Positions 5,928 to 6,110 of a stretch of DNA of 6,110 nt are shown piece by piece. The stretch is from an uncultured beta proteobacterium (GTDB lineage: Bacteria; Pseudomonadota; Gammaproteobacteria; Burkholderiales; Burkholderiaceae_C). A model generated the notes under the pieces. The model did no database searches, was not told the DNA's origin, and saw only the letters and a list, made by a program, of their open reading frames with translations. Positions within the stretch are counted from its first letter, which is position 1, and each line of letters opens with the position of its first letter. Where the stretch lies: contig CAJBVC010000504.1 of NCBI GenBank assembly GCA_903958915.1, positions 1 to 6,110 on the forward strand, read 5' to 3'. Position numbers and translations under genes: made by a program.

Positions 5928-6110
5928 ATGCCGCGTCGCAAGCACCACCACGTCTATGTGATCGAGCTCTCCAGGGATGTACTGCTGGAGCCGCGTTTTC
6001 GCAAAAACAACCCCGACTACATCGACGGCAAACCCTGCGTGTATGTGGGCATGACGGGGCTGGACCCGGACGTACGTTTCGACAAGCACAAGGCCGGCAT
6101 CCAGGCCAAC
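5928..6110 (+). CDS. GIY-YIG-like nuclease domain protein, N-terminal part (cut by right edge)
   Basis: An open frame from ATG 5928 runs without a stop to the window end (61 residues). It begins MPRRKHHHVYVIELS and continues to KPCVYVGMTGLDPDVRFDKHKAG. HVYVIEL (8-14) fits the first (GIY) strand and VYVGMTG (38-44) the YIG strand. They are followed by Arg50 and His54 in the positions where GIY-YIG nucleases carry their catalytic arginine and a conserved R...H helix. The spacing between the two strands, about 27 residues, is longer than the usual 10-15, suggesting a divergent subfamily. I recall small proteobacterial proteins of this kind, with unknown substrate. The start follows the carboxypeptidase stop by 31 bp, so co-transcription is possible; only a weak AACAGG lies upstream. 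The C-terminal half, including the expected glutamate, lies outside the window. Confidence 0.7.
   Translation, partial: MPRRKHHHVYVIELSRDVLLEPRFRKNNPDYIDGKPCVYVGMTGLDPDVRFDKHKAGIQAN

Noticed and set aside
5724..6089. Leftward open frame across the carboxypeptidase end and the right-edge gene
   Set aside because: It overlaps the end of a certain gene and the GIY-YIG-like frame, and its C-terminal part is Arg/Pro-rich shadow sequence.
1..6110. A defence system, CRISPR array, toxin-antitoxin pair, prophage or mobile element
   Set aside because: No spaced direct repeats, transposase, integrase, reverse transcriptase, helicase or paired small toxin genes were found. The GIY-YIG-like fragment at the edge is not enough to claim such a system.

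Overview
The window reads as ordinary chromosomal DNA from a GC-rich betaproteobacterium, most likely Burkholderiales and probably Comamonadaceae (Rhodoferax/Polaromonas/Acidovorax-like). The grounds are a glutaminyl-tRNA synthetase whose sequence closely matches what I remember of that group, strong GGC/CTG codon preference, and an intergenic hairpin element at about 3744-3812 that resembles a dispersed repeat I know from Comamonadaceae genomes. The genus assignment is inference from memory, not a search result.

Layout, left to right. Bases 1-51 look like the last codons of a rightward gene that meets, stop codon against stop codon, a leftward gene (54 down to about 1251) for an uncharacterised membrane protein with about ten predicted transmembrane segments. 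That gene diverges from glnS (1328-3130, rightward), a complete GlnRS with its HIGH-like and KMSKS-like motifs. Sixty bases later comes a DUF924 protein gene (3192-3731, rightward). An intergenic stretch of 214 bp follows and carries the hairpin repeat. Next is a leftward gene (4458 to 3946) for an exported NTF2-like/DUF4440 protein. It diverges from a dacA-type D,D-carboxypeptidase gene (4649-5896, rightward). The 190-bp gap between those two holds an imperfect inverted repeat. A further rightward gene starts at 5928 and runs off the right edge; its 61 visible residues look like a divergent GIY-YIG nuclease-type domain.

The genes do not form one pathway. glnS serves translation, the carboxypeptidase trims peptidoglycan stem peptides in the periplasm, the NTF2-like protein is probably periplasmic, and DUF924 is uncharacterised. 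The only plausible co-transcribed pairs are glnS with DUF924 and the carboxypeptidase with the GIY-YIG-like gene (31-bp gap). Few of the genes have a convincing Shine-Dalgarno sequence, so several starts rest on protein family and signal-peptide boundaries.

I found no tRNA, rRNA, CRISPR array, transposase, phage gene or recognisable defence system. The items most worth a second look are the two intergenic structured elements, the truncated GIY-YIG-like gene, the unassigned membrane protein, the glnS start region (no SD, with a -10-like box just upstream), and the unusual cysteine pattern of the carboxypeptidase.
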